This document shows, piece after piece, positions 32,695 to 33,050 of a stretch of 33,050 nucleotides of DNA. Under the pieces are notes generated by a model. It made no database searches. It was not told the origin of the DNA and saw only the letters and a program-made list of their open reading frames with translations. This DNA comes from JBDHRG01 sp039807445 (GTDB lineage Bacteria > Pseudomonadota > Gammaproteobacteria > Competibacterales > Competibacteraceae). The first letter of the stretch is position 1. Each line of letters begins with the position of its first letter. Both the position numbers and the translations under genes were made by a program. Location of the stretch: the NCBI GenBank assembly GCA_039807445.1, contig JBDHRG010000019.1, positions 1-33,050 of the forward strand, read 5' to 3'.

Positions 32695-33050
32695 ATGGAG
32701 ATCAAAGAGCTGATCCGGCAGTGGGAGCGGGCGGGGGCACGGCGGCTGGCGGCCGAAGAGCTCACGGTGCGTCTGCCGCTGCACGATGCCGCGCGGCTCG
32801 CTGCGCTGGCCGAGATGTTCCCGCTGAAGAGCCGCCAGGAACTGGTGTCGGAGCTGTTGTCGGCGGCGCTGGACCAGCTCGAGGCAGCGTTCCCGTACGT
32901 GCAGGGTGAACGCGTGATCGCCGAGGACGAACTGGGCGATCCGGTCTACGAAGACGCCGGTCTGACGCCGGTGTTCCTGGCGCTGTCACGGCGGCATTCG
33001 GTCCGCCTGAGCGCCGAGCTCGCGGCGCGCGATGCCGCGGAAACGGGCAC
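32695..33050 (+). CDS. Conserved protein of the 'type 1 pili tip component' label (3' end outside window)
   Basis: The first 118 residues are seen, starting MEIKELIRQWERAGARRLAA. The conserved core is LPLHDAARLAALAEMFPLKS, then LVSELLSAALDQLEAAFPYV and ELGDPVYEDAGLTPVFLAL. I recall similar short proteins in Pseudomonas and relatives annotated as 'type 1 pili tip component'. Nothing here looks like a pilin: no signal peptide, no membrane segment, no Cys pair. The helical N-terminal half (RLAALAEMFPLKSRQELVSE) instead resembles ribbon-helix-helix or small regulatory proteins. ATG 32695 follows GGGGAGGG at about 10 bases. The true function is unknown. Confidence 0.75.
   Translation, partial: MEIKELIRQWERAGARRLAAEELTVRLPLHDAARLAALAEMFPLKSRQELVSELLSAALDQLEAAFPYVQGERVIAEDELGDPVYEDAGLTPVFLALSRRHSVRLSAELAARDAAETG

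Overview
The window is chromosomal DNA at roughly 70% G+C with dense, ordinary housekeeping genes. Several gene orders suggest a high-GC gammaproteobacterium. A HAD-IB hydrolase lies divergent from rppH-ptsP, as I recall it in Pseudomonas. rhlB is divergent from trxA-rho, as in E. coli. There is a TIGR02647-type small protein and an msbA/waaA lipopolysaccharide cluster. The exact genus cannot be told from the sequence. No tRNA, rRNA, CRISPR array, transposase or prophage block was seen.

Layout. 1-3356 (minus): 5' part of a Tat-exported dienelactone hydrolase-like protein, a 130-bp fold-back element, and a FecCD/BtuC-type permease with its ATPase, following a HAD-IB phosphatase. 3483-6400 (plus): rppH and ptsP. 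6470-6892 (minus): dksA. 7169-11285 (plus): phoB, phoR, sixA-like and ppx, with two Pho-box candidates upstream of phoB, one placed exactly 10 bp before a -10. 11308-12597 (minus): rhlB, divergent from trxA-rho (12859-14657). 14781-17933 (minus): purD and msbA. 18105-20550 (plus): an FAD oxidoreductase and waaA. 20654-22120 (minus): a photolyase, convergent with waaA across a G-quadruplex-prone inverted repeat. 22276-22512 (minus): a TIGR02647-like protein. 22650-24568 (plus): pncA-pncB, then hemH to 25747. 26260-27662 (plus): pip-dtd. 27720-30504 (minus): the three-gene pntAA-pntAB-pntB operon with a strongly structured leader. 30823-33050: HNH nuclease, OsmC-like protein, a small Zn-ribbon protein and a partial conserved protein.

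Main discovery. The roughly 500-bp gap between hemH and pip has no convincing protein gene. Its minus strand looks like a CsrB/RsmZ-type regulatory RNA (about 25757-26101, about 345 nt). It has 18 GGA motifs on the RNA strand against 2 on the other strand, and at least seven hairpins that present GGA in the apical loop. It ends in a strong intrinsic terminator with a T5 tract that faces only the minus direction. A GacA-box-like palindrome (GGTAAG-N6-CGTACC) lies upstream of a plausible promoter. Such RNAs sequester the translational repressor CsrA/RsmA under GacS/GacA control. A second, closer match to the GacA box (TGTTAG-N6-CTTACA) overlaps the predicted pnt promoter.

How the genes fit together. 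phoB-phoR-sixA-ppx looks like a phosphate/polyphosphate unit. ptsP and sixA may both act on histidine phosphorylation in the nitrogen PTS. msbA and waaA serve lipid A/LPS. pncA-pncB salvage nicotinamide, and pntAA-pntAB-pntB set the NADH/NADPH balance. rhlB, trxA, rho, rppH and dksA cover RNA metabolism and transcription.
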